64,000 bases of DNA from Streptomyces sp. DvalAA-43 (GCF_900091725.1 NZ_FMBW01000054.1:62001-126000); one strand, 5' to 3'. Counted from the first letter of the stretch, positions 25,620 to 35,500 are shown. Made by a program: numbers and translations. Notes: a model not told the origin generated them from the letters alone.

Positions 25620-27317
25620 TCAGTCGGTCGACGCGGTGGGCGTGGTCGTGTCCGCGTCGAACACGAGGCGGCCTTCCACGTACGTCCGGCGCACCCGGGC
25701 GTCGCCTATCTCGTCGGCGGGGCGCGTGAACGGGTCACGGTCGAGGACGACGAGGTCCGCGTACTTGCCCACCTCGACCGTGCCGGTCACGTCGTCGAGG
25801 TGGTTCACCCAGGCGGTGCCCGCGGTGTACGCGGTGAGCGCCTCGGCCAGGGTCAGTGCCTGTTCGGGGTAGAACGGCGGATACGTCTCGCCCTCGGGGA
25901 GTTCCTGGGCGGGGGCGGCACGGTTGACCGCGACATGGATGCCCCACAGCGGGTCGGGGCTGCTCACCGACCAGTCGCTGCCGGCGGCGAGGTGGGCGCC
26001 GGCACGGCGCAGATCCCCGAAGGGGTACTGCTGGGCGGCGCGTTCGGCCCCGAGGAACGGGATGGTCAGCTCGTCCATCTGGGGTTCGTGGGCGGCCCAC
26101 AGCGGCTGGATGTTCCCGGCGACGCCCAGTTCCGCGAAACGTGCGATGTCATCGGGGTGGACGACCTGGAGGTGGGCCAGGTGGTGCCGGTGGTCGTTGG
26201 CACCGTTGGCGGCACGGGCCTCGCCGAGCGCGTCGAGCGCCTCGCGCACGGCACGGTCGCCGAGCGCGTGGAAGTGGACCTGGAAGCCGGAGCGGTCGAG
26301 CGCGCACACCGCTTCCTTCAGGAGGCCGGGCTCGACGAAGCTCAGGCCGGAGTTGCCGGTCGAGCAGCCGCAGCCGTCCAGATAGGGCTCCAGCATCCCT
26401 GCGGTGAAGTTCTCCGCGACGCCGTCCTGCATGATCTTGATGCTGGTGGCCGCGAAACGGCCTGCCCGCCCGATGCGGCGGCGCTCCTCCAGCTCCGGAA
26501 GCTGCTCCATTCCGCGGTTCCGGTCCCACCACAGGGCGCCGACGACCCGGGCGAGCAGCGAACCTTCGCGGGCCGCACGCAGGTAGACGGGCAAATTGTC
26601 CGGGTAGCCGTGGAAGGAGCCGATCATGGCGTCCTGCCAGCCGGTCACCCCGAGTGAGAACAGGTACTCCTGAGCGGCGAGCAGCCCGGCGTACGTCTCG
26701 TCCTCGGTCGCGACCGGAACATGACGGGCCACCAGTTCCACCGCGCCCTCGTGCAGGGTGCCGGCCGGGCTGCCGTCCGCCTCCCGCTCGATACGGCCGT
26801 CGGCCGGGTCGGAGGTGTGCCGGTCGACACCGGCGATCTCCAGCGCGCGGGTGTTGACCCAGGCGCCGTGGCCGTCGCAGTTCACGAGCAGCACGGGCCG
26901 GTCGGGTACCACCGCGTCGAGCATGGAGCGCGTGGGCGTGCCGCCCGGGAAGCAGTCCATCGACCAGCCGCCGCCACGGATCCAGGCCACGTCCGGGTGG
27001 TCCTCGGCGTACTGGGCCACCACGTCGAGACAGCCCTCGGCGGTGGTCTGCTCGCTCTGGTCGCAGCCGAGCATCTGGGTGCCACCCATCACGGGGTGGA
27101 TGTGCGCGTCCTGGAATCCGGGGACGAGCAGGCCGCCTTCCAGGTCGACGACCTCCGTACCGGCACCGGTCAGCGCGCGCACCGTACCCACGTCGGCGAC
27201 GGCGATGATCCGGCCGCCCGCGACGGCGACGGCGGCGTCCACCGGGACGGGGCCCGCTCCGGTGAAGACCCGGCCCCCGACGAAGACGGTGTCGGCCCGT
27301 TCGCTGCTGTGCGCCAT
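25620..27317 (-). CDS. YtcJ-like amidohydrolase (amidohydrolase family 3)
   Basis: A 565-aa protein with metal motif DAHIHP near residue 66, HFHALGDRAVREAL, HLAHLQVVHP and the C-terminal AAGSDWSVSSPDP. These are all features of the YtcJ/N-substituted formamide deformylase group that hydrolyse C-N bonds in small amides. ATG 27317 has GGAGG 8 bases upstream. A consensus promoter (TTGACA, 17 bases, TTCACT) lies just upstream and is shared with a divergent tetR gene. It is the first gene of the six-gene transporter operon. The substrate is unknown. Confidence 0.9.
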   Translation of the reverse strand: MAHSSERADTVFVGGRVFTGAGPVPVDAAVAVAGGRIIAVADVGTVRALTGAGTEVVDLEGGLLVPGFQDAHIHPVMGGTQMLGCDQSEQTTAEGCLDVVAQYAEDHPDVAWIRGGGWSMDCFPGGTPTRSMLDAVVPDRPVLLVNCDGHGAWVNTRALEIAGVDRHTSDPADGRIEREADGSPAGTLHEGAVELVARHVPVATEDETYAGLLAAQEYLFSLGVTGWQDAMIGSFHGYPDNLPVYLRAAREGSLLARVVGALWWDRNRGMEQLPELEERRRIGRAGRFAATSIKIMQDGVAENFTAGMLEPYLDGCGCSTGNSGLSFVEPGLLKEAVCALDRSGFQVHFHALGDRAVREALDALGEARAANGANDHRHHLAHLQVVHPDDIARFAELGVAGNIQPLWAAHEPQMDELTIPFLGAERAAQQYPFGDLRRAGAHLAAGSDWSVSSPDPLWGIHVAVNRAAPAQELPEGETYPPFYPEQALTLAEALTAYTAGTAWVNHLDDVTGTVEVGKYADLVVLDRDPFTRPADEIGDARVRRTYVEGRLVFDADTTTPTASTD

Positions 27318-27371
27318 CGATTCAACCTCCAGCGGGGCGGAATGAGCCGCCCGACGTGTTCGTTGAGGAGG

Positions 27372-27436
27372 AGTGAACGACAGCGCAACAGTGCTGTCAA
27401 CAGCGTTGCGCACACTGGATCCCGAACCGATACACT
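27372..27436. promoter_or_regulatory. Divergent promoter/operator between amidohydrolase operon and tetR gene
   Basis: On the minus strand, TTGACA (27400-27395), 17 bases, TTCACT (27377-27372) is a near-consensus vegetative promoter for the amidohydrolase operon. On the plus strand, TACACT (27431-27436) is a -10 box only 9 bases before the tetR ATG. Inverted repeats cover the minus -35: GCGCAAC/GTTGCGC (27383-27389 and 27405-27411) and the nested GCTGT/ACAGC (27393-27404). They are the likely binding site of the TetR protein, repressing both directions. Confidence 0.65.
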
Positions 27437-27445
27437 GGCCGTACC

Positions 27446-28141
27446 ATGCCGAAGTCACCCGCCGCCAAGGCTCGGAGCAAGCGCGCCGGCAGTCAGCTCA
27501 CGCCCGGCGCGATCATCGACGCGAGCCTGCGCATCGCCGCCCGCGGAAGCGAGGACGCCTTCACCGTCCGGCGCCTGGGCGAGGAACTCGGCGCGGATCC
27601 GACCGCGATCTACCGGCACTTCCGCGACAAGGACGAGCTGTTGCTGTCGGTCGCCGACCACATGCTCGGTGAGGCGCTCGACGCCATCCCCGAGGGCCTC
27701 GACTGGAAGGCCCGCATCCGGGCACTCGCCGGCGCCTCCCTCGCGGTCGCCCTCAAGTACCCGGTGGTGGGCTCCGCCATGGCGAGCCGGACCACGCGCC
27801 GCTCCAACGAGTTCCGGGTCGTCGAACTCATCCTCGGTGCCGTCCGGGAAGCCGGCCTGGAGGGGGCCGAGGCCGCCGTCCACTACCGCATGATCGGGGA
27901 CACGCTCCTCGCGTACGTGGGTCAGCAGGCCGCCTTCCTGCTGTTCGACGCGGACGCCCGCGCGGCCGACGACTCCGCGTGGAACCGCGAGTACCGGCTG
28001 GTCGACCCGCAGCGCTTCCCCCACATCACCGGCCTCAGTGGCGAACTCGCCGAGGTGACGGACGAGCAGATCTTCGACGCCACGGTCGAGGCCCTGATCT
28101 CGACCGTCGAGAAGCGCGCCACGACTCCTCGGGGCGCGTGA
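27446..28141 (+). CDS. TetR-family transcriptional regulator
   Basis: A 231-aa protein with an N-terminal HTH: FTVRRLGEELGADPTAIYRHFRDKDELL, where residues 33-60 form the canonical TetR helices. The C-terminal half is a ligand/dimerisation domain of the TetR_C type. No Shine-Dalgarno precedes the ATG, while a -10 hexamer ends 9 bases before it, so the mRNA is probably leaderless. It is divergent from the amidohydrolase-transporter operon, its obvious target. Confidence 0.9.
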   Translation: MPKSPAAKARSKRAGSQLTPGAIIDASLRIAARGSEDAFTVRRLGEELGADPTAIYRHFRDKDELLLSVADHMLGEALDAIPEGLDWKARIRALAGASLAVALKYPVVGSAMASRTTRRSNEFRVVELILGAVREAGLEGAEAAVHYRMIGDTLLAYVGQQAAFLLFDADARAADDSAWNREYRLVDPQRFPHITGLSGELAEVTDEQIFDATVEALISTVEKRATTPRGA

Positions 28142-28231
28142 CCAGGGTCGACCCAACGCCAGGCGGTCGGCGTGGCCTTGCCGGTCCAGTGGGCGGCCAG
28201 GCTCGGGAGGGCCGGTTCGAGCTGGGCGGGC

Positions 28232-28370
28232 GCCACCCTGCAGAACCTGGGGGCGAACGAGTGCCTGAGCCCCACGGACAACACCTGACAGGACGTGCTT
28301 GCGGCCGCCTGCAGCGACGCTGCCACGCAGAAGGTGCTGTTCAGGGTCTCCGGGCACAATGGCAGCGTTC
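28232..28370 (+). pseudogene. Remnant of a small exported protein (LppU/SCO3897-like), in-frame TGA
   Basis: This is the only coding-like stretch in the gap 28142-28519. A frame with strong G/C third positions reads ANECLSPTDNT, then a TGA (28286-28288), then AAACSDAATQKVLFRVSG. The pattern of a Cys in a GxCL-like context, then ACSD followed by KVL.RV.G, is reminiscent of small Streptomyces lipoproteins of the LppU/SCO3897 kind. No start, signal peptide or second half is left, so a decayed gene is inferred. Confidence 0.35.
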
Positions 28371-28519
28371 CGCCGTCGACGGACCCTCCCGCCGGGGACC
28401 GGTCCATCCGTCAAGGGACGGGCCAGTCTCCACTGGTCAGGGCTCGCGGAGCGGGTGGATACGGTGACGAGCGGTGCGGCTCCGGTGCTTTCCGGAGCGG
28501 ACGACGAACGGAGGGAGGT

Positions 28520-28882
28520 ATGGGAAACCGACGGCTGCATGGATGTCTCGGCATGGTGGTGGGGCTGGCTCTCGCGGTGCTCACGGCCATGCTTCTGGGC
28601 AGGGCGTGGAACGCCTGCGACACGGGAGTGAACAACGCGGCCAACAGCAACTTCCTGCTCCTGCTCTTCATCCCCGGCCTCTGGGCAGTCCTGCTTCTGG
28701 ACTGGGTGGCGATGGGCGCCCTCCTCGGGAACCGTCCCCTTCTCCACGCCCTCGCCCTCGCGGTGACGCTCCTCGCCGTTTCCTGGTGCGCCCTCTCACT
28801 CTTCTGGGGCGGCACCACCTACGACTGCCCCGGCGGTGTACCCCCGTGGTGGCCGGGCCTCCTCCCCGCCCCGGGGTTCTGA
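28520..28882 (+). CDS. Small membrane protein of unknown function
   Basis: A 120-aa protein with about three hydrophobic segments: residues about 10-28, 40-65 and 75-95. Its aromatic/Pro-rich end is (PPWWPGLL). GGAGGGAGG immediately precedes ATG 28520. The frame stays open upstream to 28295 but without a ribosome site. I do not recognise a family. It stands alone between tetR and the MarR/ABC operon and is followed by two hairpins that probably end its transcript. Confidence 0.65.
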   Translation: MGNRRLHGCLGMVVGLALAVLTAMLLGRAWNACDTGVNNAANSNFLLLLFIPGLWAVLLLDWVAMGALLGNRPLLHALALAVTLLAVSWCALSLFWGGTTYDCPGGVPPWWPGLLPAPGF

Positions 28883-28932
28883 GGCGCGCGACAGCCTTCG
28901 GATGCAGGGAGGCTGCGGCGATCTCGTCCTCG

Positions 28933-29025
28933 ACGGCCCGGCCGGGCCGTACCGTGAGCGTGCCCTGCTCCGGGCGGCTGCCTGTGTCCGCAGGACCCCG
29001 GTGGCCGGCAATCGGGGTCCTGCGG
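28933..29025. terminator. Two strong hairpins in the gap after the small membrane protein gene
   Basis: 28933-28950 is a perfect 18-base palindrome (ACGGCCCGGCCGGGCCGT). 28988-28999 (CCGCAGGACCCC) pairs perfectly with 29014-29025 across a 14-base loop. Nothing gene-like is visible between 28883 and 29229. The hairpins separate the convergent small membrane gene and the ABC exporter operon. Confidence 0.65.
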
Positions 29026-29229
29026 AGGCTTGCGCGGTCGCTGCGGGGCCCGTACGGCACGGCCATGAAGCGCGACCTACAGGAACCGAACAAACCGTGC
29101 AGACGCGCGGCCTTCGAGGTTTGCCCTGTCCGGCGCCGCCGTGATCAGCCCGAGAGCTTCGTCGAAGCTCTCCAGCAGCCGCTCGCCTGATCGGGCCCTG
29201 CGGTGCCTTCGGGGCACTCACCGTAGTGA

Positions 29230-30093
29230 TCAGCGGGCCAGGCGGCCCAGCAGCGAACCGGCGGCGACGATGCCGACCAGTGCCGCGAAAGCGAGGACCG
29301 CGAGGTCGAGGCCGAGGTGGGCCTGGGTGCCGATGAGCAGCCCGCGCAGGGCGTCGACCTCGTAGCTCAGCGGGTTCACCCTGCTGACGGTCTGGAGCCA
29401 GCCGGGCATCAGGGCGACCGGGTAGAGCGCGTTGGAGGCGAAGAAGAGCGGCATCGTGATGGCCTGGCCGATGCCCATCAGCCGGTCGCGGGTGAGGACG
29501 ATCCCGGCGATCGACATCGACAGGCAGGAGAAGAACGCCGAGGCGAGTACGACGACCACGACGACGCCGAGCAGCCGCAACGGGTTCCATGTCATGCCGA
29601 CACCGATCAGCGCGGCGATCACGATGACGACCGCGGCCTGGATCACTGCTTTCACCCCGGCGGCGAAGGCCTTGCCGGTCACCAGGGCGGCCCGGGGTGT
29701 CGGTGTGACCATGAGTTTGGTGAGGACGCCGGAGTCCCGCTCCCAGATGATCATGATTCCGTAGAAGATCGCGATGAACATGGCGGACTGGGCGATGATG
29801 CCGGGCGCGAGGAAGTCGAGATAGGGAACGCCGCCGGTGGGGATGGCGTGGATACGGGAGAACGTCACGCCGAAGATCAGCAGCCAGAGCGCGGGCTGTA
29901 CGGCGCGGGTGTAGATCTCGGTGCGGTCGTGGCGCAGCTTCTGCATTTCGACCACACACATCGCGGTGACGCGCGCGGGTACGACGCGCCAGCCGGTGCG
30001 GGGCGGTGGCGGGGTCAGCAGCAGCGCGAAGCGCTGATCCGGCGGGCCGGACTCAGCCGAGGCGGGACGCGGTGCGACGGGTACGGCGGACAT
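29230..30093 (-). CDS. ABC-2 type transporter permease (drug exporter class)
   Basis: A 287-aa protein with about six membrane spans. After a Pro-rich cytoplasmic tail the ABC-2 core contains RAVQPALWLLIFG, IFYGIMIIWERDSGVLTKL and the conserved end NPLSYEVDALRGLL. It is the membrane half of a DrrAB/daunorubicin-type efflux pump. ATG 30093 has a GAGAGGAG site located inside the upstream ATPase gene, giving a 41-base overlap and tight coupling. Confidence 0.92.
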   Translation of the reverse strand: MSAVPVAPRPASAESGPPDQRFALLLTPPPPRTGWRVVPARVTAMCVVEMQKLRHDRTEIYTRAVQPALWLLIFGVTFSRIHAIPTGGVPYLDFLAPGIIAQSAMFIAIFYGIMIIWERDSGVLTKLMVTPTPRAALVTGKAFAAGVKAVIQAAVVIVIAALIGVGMTWNPLRLLGVVVVVVLASAFFSCLSMSIAGIVLTRDRLMGIGQAITMPLFFASNALYPVALMPGWLQTVSRVNPLSYEVDALRGLLIGTQAHLGLDLAVLAFAALVGIVAAGSLLGRLAR

Positions 30094-30922
30094 CTTGGAA
30101 CGCTCCTCTCTCCTCGTTCTCCGCGGCGGAACCGGGGTCCGTCAGTCCGCTTCCGGAGTGGTAGCGGAAGACGTCCTCCAGGGACGGTGGCGGAAGGCCC
30201 GTCTCACCCGATTCCCGTCGGTGGGCGACGAGTTCGCTCTTGAGCTGGGCGGGGGTGCCGAGCGCGCGGAGTCGGCCGAGGTGCATCAGCGCGAGCCGGT
30301 CGCAGCGCTGGTCGGCCTCGTCCATGGAGTGGGTGGTGACCAGCACGGTCATGCCGGTGCCGACCCGTATCTCGGTGATGCGGTCCCAGACGCTGTCGCG
30401 CGCGATCGGGTCCAGGCCGATGGTCGGTTCGTCCAGGATCATCAGCCGGGGCGCGCTGACCAGTGCCTGCGCGAGTTCGAGGCGGCGGACCATGCCGCCG
30501 GAGTACGTGGCGGTGAGCCGGTGCGCGACATCGCCGAGTCCGACCGCGTCCAGCGCCTGGGAGACCCGTGCGGCGCGCTCTCGGCGGGGGACGTCGAACA
30601 CGCGGGCGAAGAGCTGGACGTTCTCCCGGCCGGTGAGGCTCGCGTCGGCCGACAGCTGCTGCGGTACGTAGCCGAGCAGGCGCCGCACCGCCATCTTGTG
30701 CCGGGCCGCGTCATGGCCGAACACCTCGATGACGCCGGGCGGCACGGGCAGGAGCGTGGTGATCGCGCGCATCGTGGTGGTCTTGCCCGCGCCGTTGGGC
30801 CCCAGGAGGCCGAACACCTCTCCCTCGTCGACCAGCAGGTCCAGGCCGTCGACGGCCTTCGAGTCGCCGAAGCTGTAGCTCAGTCCGGTGCAGTTGAGGG
30901 CGGGGGCGGTTTCCGTGGTCAC
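30053..30922 (-). CDS. ABC transporter ATPase (daunorubicin-resistance DrrA-like)
   Basis: A 289-aa protein with Walker A GPNGAGKT, an ABC signature-like YSGGMVRR, Walker B LMILDEPTIGLD and switch TTHSMDEAD. The replacement of LSGGQ by YSGGMVRRLELA is normal in DrrA-type exporters. The C-terminal 50 residues are the DrrA-specific tail and overlap the permease gene. The GTG start (30922) overlaps the MarR stop (GTGA). Confidence 0.92.
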   Translation of the reverse strand: MTTETAPALNCTGLSYSFGDSKAVDGLDLLVDEGEVFGLLGPNGAGKTTTMRAITTLLPVPPGVIEVFGHDAARHKMAVRRLLGYVPQQLSADASLTGRENVQLFARVFDVPRRERAARVSQALDAVGLGDVAHRLTATYSGGMVRRLELAQALVSAPRLMILDEPTIGLDPIARDSVWDRITEIRVGTGMTVLVTTHSMDEADQRCDRLALMHLGRLRALGTPAQLKSELVAHRRESGETGLPPPSLEDVFRYHSGSGLTDPGSAAENEERGAFQDVRRTRRTASRLG

Positions 30923-31377
30923 GCGGTCTCATCCCCTTGGCTTCGCAGTGAGGCGGCGAGTCCGTGCAGGGCCGGGAGTGCGGCGGTGAGTGCCGCCCGG
31001 TCGGCCGCGTCGAGTCCGGCCAGGTGTTCCCGGAACAGCGCCTCGCGACGGGCGCGCCAGTCGCCCAACTTCCCGACCCCCGCTGGGGTCGGATACAGCA
31101 GCGCGGCCCTCCTGTCTCCGGGGTCCTTCTCCCGTCGCAGCAGTCCTTCGGCGACGAGGTGGTTCACCAGGGTGCTGACCGAGTTGGGTGCGAGACAGAG
31201 GCTGTGCGCGGCTGTGGAGACGCGGATGCCGGGTTCGGCGGCCACCAGCCGCAGGAGTTCGGCGTGTGCTCCGCGCAGCCGGGGCGCCGGCTGGCCGCTC
31301 CACAGCCTTCGCCGGGCGAGCCTCTGGATACGGGGCAGAAGTCCGGCGAGTTCATCAGGTAGATCACCCGCCGCCAT
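30919..31377 (-). CDS. MarR-family transcriptional regulator
   Basis: A 152-aa protein with the winged-helix core of MarR (ISTAAHSLCLAPNSVSTLVNHL-like recognition helix at about residues 53-75, then the wing REKDPGDRRAALLYPT). It is the first gene of the marR-ATPase-permease operon and presumably represses it until a toxic ligand binds. The ATG is only 6 bases downstream of a TAAAAT -10 box, so the mRNA is probably leaderless. A perfect inverted repeat overlaps that box. Confidence 0.92.
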   Translation of the reverse strand: MAAGDLPDELAGLLPRIQRLARRRLWSGQPAPRLRGAHAELLRLVAAEPGIRVSTAAHSLCLAPNSVSTLVNHLVAEGLLRREKDPGDRRAALLYPTPAGVGKLGDWRARREALFREHLAGLDAADRAALTAALPALHGLAASLRSQGDETA

Positions 31378-31383
31378 CTGCCC

Positions 31384-31407
31384 ATTTTAGCTCTGTATGC
31401 GAGCTAA
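31384..31407 (-). promoter_or_regulatory. MarR operator overlapping a leaderless promoter
   Basis: TTAGCTC (31387-31393) and GAGCTAA (31401-31407) form a perfect 7-bp inverted repeat with 7-base spacing, the usual MarR site geometry. The minus-strand -10 box TAAAAT (31389-31384) is inside the left arm, so MarR binding would directly block RNA polymerase. No good -35 is visible. Confidence 0.65.
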
Positions 31408-31630
31408 TGTGCGGTTGTCTTCTGTGCGGGACAGCGGGGCCGCCATCCCCCGCGGTGAGCGGGAGGCGACGGCCCCGGTTCCGGGGACCTTCGGCGTGCG
31501 CCCTGCTTCAGCGTGTACGCCCGGTCGATGGTCTGGACGCTGTGATTGTCGGCGGCGTCCGCGGCTGGAGAGCCCCGACCACCCCGGCGGCCGCGGCGTT
31601 CACCGGCCGAGACCGCAGCCGCGCTCGGAA

Positions 31631-31789
31631 GCGGAGATCGCGTTCGTGGGTATCGGTCCGGGAGCCGGGCGTTGGCTCAAGAAGGCCGGACCTGCCGGCG
31701 CGGTCCGTATCCGCGCCAAGACGGCCCGTGCCGTCGAGCTCGCCACGGTCATGGGCTCCGACAGCGTCGATCAGGCCGTGGGTCAGTAG
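31631..31789 (+). pseudogene. Coding-like remnant, possibly a transposase C-terminus
   Basis: The stretch 31408-31828 has no intact gene. From 31631 to the TAG at 31787-31789, 52 codons have real-gene third-position bias and encode AFVGIGPGAGRWLKKAG and ARAVELATVMGSDSVDQAVG. The latter loosely recalls the C-terminal part of IS21-type transposases. This is a weak resemblance. No start or ribosome site is present. Confidence 0.25.
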
Positions 31790-31828
31790 GCCGCAGTCCC
31801 AGGGCAGTTGAAGACCGGCCGATCGGGG

Positions 31829-32110
31829 TCAGTCACCGATGAACCACAGGTGCAGGTGCGACCCGTGCTCGACGACCTGGCACAACTCGCGGGCCTGTAC
31901 GACCCAGGCGCCACCACGGGTGGCGGGAAGCCGGTCGAGTTCAACCAGCAGCAGCGGCAGCTGTCGCTGGTTGAACATTGCGTCCCCATACGGAGTCAGG
32001 GCCCGCAGCATCGGGAAGTCCGCCGGGTCCAGGTCCGCGAAGGCGGCGGTCCACTCCACTCCGGCTTTGGCGCGAGCCACGATGTCCCCGCTGTCACCAC
32101 GTACCGCCAT
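31829..32110 (-). CDS. Hypothetical protein, 93 aa
   Basis: ATG 32110 opens a compact soluble protein with strong G/C third-position bias (DIVARAKAGVEWTAAFADLD, HLHLWFIGD at the end). The frame extends upstream to 32278, but that portion has poor codon bias. No membrane span or known motif is seen, and the ribosome site is weak (GAG). I do not recognise the family. Confidence 0.55.
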   Translation of the reverse strand: MAVRGDSGDIVARAKAGVEWTAAFADLDPADFPMLRALTPYGDAMFNQRQLPLLLVELDRLPATRGGAWVVQARELCQVVEHGSHLHLWFIGD

Positions 32111-32586
32111 ATTGATCACTCGCCGAGCCTGTCGGCGCCCACCCCGACCAGCGAAGAACCACCTCCCGGACCACGCGTCGCGCAGCCATCGCACCGCCGC
32201 GCAGGGCCGGGCCGCGTCCGCCGACCGGCAGGAAGCCCCGCGCCACGCCATGGCACGCACCATCACGGCCCCGACCACCGCACTACCGCTCGCGTCGGCG
32301 CATGACGTGGTGAAAGCCGACGCCGACAGCCCGCAGCGGGCGCCGCCGGGGCCGCGGACGACCCATGTGTCCGCGCAGGGAATGCTGCCCGCGAAGGATG
32401 TGACGGGTCGTCACCACATGGGGCCCGGCCGGGCCCCACCCAGTGAGGCGTTGTTACACAACGATCATTGAGTGCCTCCGAGCGCCCCCGGAATACTTCA
32501 AGTCCACGGGGCCGCACGAGTATTCGAGAGCGCCCCATGCGGGACGGGCCCTCGCCCGCCCGATTCACTCCTGAGCAGGGGCAATC
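32111..32586. other. Intergenic region with palindromes upstream of the subtilase gene
   Basis: No gene is supported here. Two symmetrical sites are visible. One is a perfect 18-base palindrome GGGGCCCGGCCGGGCCCC (32420-32437), probably an RNA hairpin. The other is CGTTGT-TAC-ACAACG (32449-32463), AT-richer than its surroundings and placed about 125 bases before the protease start, so it may be a regulator binding site. Confidence 0.4.
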
Positions 32587-35500
32587 TTGCGTAAAAGATC
32601 AAAACAGGCGTATGCCGTCGTGGCCGCGGCCGCCGTCGTCCTGACGGCGGGCATGACCGGCCCGGCATCGGCGAGGACCAGCGGCCCGGACCCGGCATCC
32701 CCGGCCGTCGCCAAGGGCACGGGGACGGTCGGCAAGGCCGTGCGCACCGTCACTCTGATCACCGGTGACCGGGTCCTCGTGGACTCCCGTGGCAGGGTCG
32801 GCGGTATCCAGCGGGCGAAGGGCAGACAGGACATTCCCTTCTTCACCCGTACCTACGACGGCCGTACCTATGTGATGCCGCGTGACGCCCGGCGGCTGAT
32901 CGCCGACGGCACGCTGGACCAGCGGCTGTTCGACATCACCGGACTCGCCGAACCCGCGAGCCTCAAGGCCAACCGGGCCGGCCTCAAGGTGATCGTCGGC
33001 TACCGGGGGTCGGCGGCCGGGTCCGCCCGCGCCGAGGTGCGTTCCTCCGACGGCACCACCGTCCGCCGGACCCTGTCGGCCCTCGATGCCGACGCCGTCA
33101 CCAGCACCGCCGACAGCGCGGGTTCCCTGTGGGACGCGCTGACTCGTCGGCGGGGCGACGGTTCGGCGGCCACGACCTCCGGCATCGGGCGAATCTGGCT
33201 GGACGGCGTACGGAAGGCGTCGCTCGACCGCAGCACCGGCCAGATCGGTGCTCCGGCGGCCTGGGCCCGCTCCTACGACGGCACCGGTGTGAAGATCGCC
33301 GTCGTGGACACCGGAATCGACGCCACCCACCCGGACCTGACGGGCCGGGTGGTGGCGGAACGGAACTTCAGCGGTTCCCCGGACGCCCGGGACCGGGTTG
33401 GACACGGCACGCACGTGGCCTCCATCGCCGCCGGTACGGGGGCCAAGGACGCCCGGTTCAAGGGCGTGGCGCCCGGGGCCCGACTGATCAACGCCAAGGT
33501 GCTGGACGATCAGGGCAACGGTGACGACTCCAGCGTCCTGGCGGGGGTCGACTGGGCCGTCGCCCAGGGGGCCGACATCATCAATATGAGTCTGGGCAGC
33601 CCCGACACCCCGGGGATCGACCCGCTGGAAGCCCAGGTCGACAAGCTCTCCGCCGAGAAGGGCGTCCTGTTCGCGGTGGCCGCGGGCAACAACGGGCCGG
33701 GCCGGGGCACGGTCGCATCCCCCGGCAGCGCCGACGCGGCGCTGACGGTCGGTGCCGTCGATGACGACGACCTGATCGCCGACTTCTCCAGCGTCGGGCC
33801 CCGCATCGGGGACGGCGCCGTCAAGCCCGACATCACCGCACCCGGCGTAAACATCACGGCGGCGGCGGCGAGCGGCACCCCGGACCAGAACCCTCCCGGA
33901 TACGTCAGCAAGAGCGGCACGTCGATGGCGACCCCGCACGTCGCGGGCGCCGCGGCGATCCTCAAGCAGGAGAACCCCACCTGGACGGGCGCACAGATCA
34001 AGGCGGCCCTGACGGGCTCGGCCAAGGGCGGCACCCACTCGGTCTTCCAGCAGGGGGCGGGCCGGCTCGCCGTCGACAAGGCGATCGACCAGACGGTCGT
34101 CTCCGAACCGGCCTCGGTCGCCCTGGGTAGCCAGCAGTGGCCCCACACCGACGACACACCCGTCGCCAAGCAGGTGAGGTACCGCAACAGCGGCACCACC
34201 GACGTGACGCTGGACCTGTCGCTGGAGGCGCCCACCGGCGGGGACGAGAAGCCCGCCCCGGGTGGGTTCTTCACCCTCGGGGCACAGCGGATCACGGTCC
34301 CGGCCGGCGGTACCGCCACCGTGGACCTGACGGCCGACACCCGGCTCGGCGGTACGGTCGACGGCTCGTACTCGGTCACGGTCGTCGCGTCCGGAGGCGG
34401 CCGGAGCGTGCGCACCGCGGCATCGGTGGAGCGTGAGGCCGAGTCGTACGACGTCACGTTCAACACCGTCGGACGGGACGGTGCGGCCAGTACCAACTGG
34501 CAGGCCGACCTGAAGGGCTACGACGGGTCCGCCACGGGCCGTCGGTTCTTCCCGGACCTCTCGTCCGGCTCCACCACGGTCCGACTGCCGCGAGGTACCT
34601 ACAGTCTCGCTGCCGACATGCTGGTCGACCCCGCTGCCCCGGGCAAGGGCATCGACCTGATCAACAACCCGCGGTTCTCGGTGACCGGTCCCACCACGGT
34701 CACCCTCGACGCCCGGACCACCCGGCCCGTCGACATCAAGGTGCCGGACGCGGCCGCACGCTATACGCGCGCCGGAATGATGTACACCGTGAGCACACCC
34801 GAGACCTTCATCATCGAGGGGGGCGAGTTCGGCAGCTTCGACCATCTGCGCACCGCGTACCAGGGACCCGAGATGGACGACGGCGTCCTCGCCCAGCAGT
34901 GGTCCGCGCACTGGCAGCGGGGCAGCAACGAGTACAACGTCCTCACCGGCGGCCCGGTCAAGGAACTGGCCACCGGATACAGCAAGACCTACAAGCCCGG
35001 GGACATGGCCCTGGTGAAGGCGAAGGTCGGATCGTCCGTACCGGGCCTCGACGGCGCCCTCGCGGCGCACGGCATACTGGACTACGGAGGCGGCGTCGAC
35101 GCCCCCTACACCGTGCAGCCGGCACCGGGAACGCGCAACGTGTACCTGTCCACGGCCGGCGGGGCCGCCTGGAACATCGTCGCGGGAGTACTGGGCGGGG
35201 CGGATCCCTCGGGCCAGCGGGACTTCGACGCGCTCTACGGCCTCGACGAGCCGCGGCGGTACGAGGCGGGGAAGACGTACACCGAGACCTACAACGTCGG
35301 TGCACCGGGGCCGCGGATGAACGCGAACGAGGGGATCGTGCGCGACGGCGACACCATCTTCGGTTCGCTGCCGCTGGTCAGTGACGGGGCGGGCCATTTC
35401 GGGATCGCCCGGTACTCGGGCGCGAGCACCACCGTCCACCGCAACGGTGAGCTGTTGGCGAAGAAGGACGTCGCCATCGACCAGGAGCCCTTCGCGCTGC

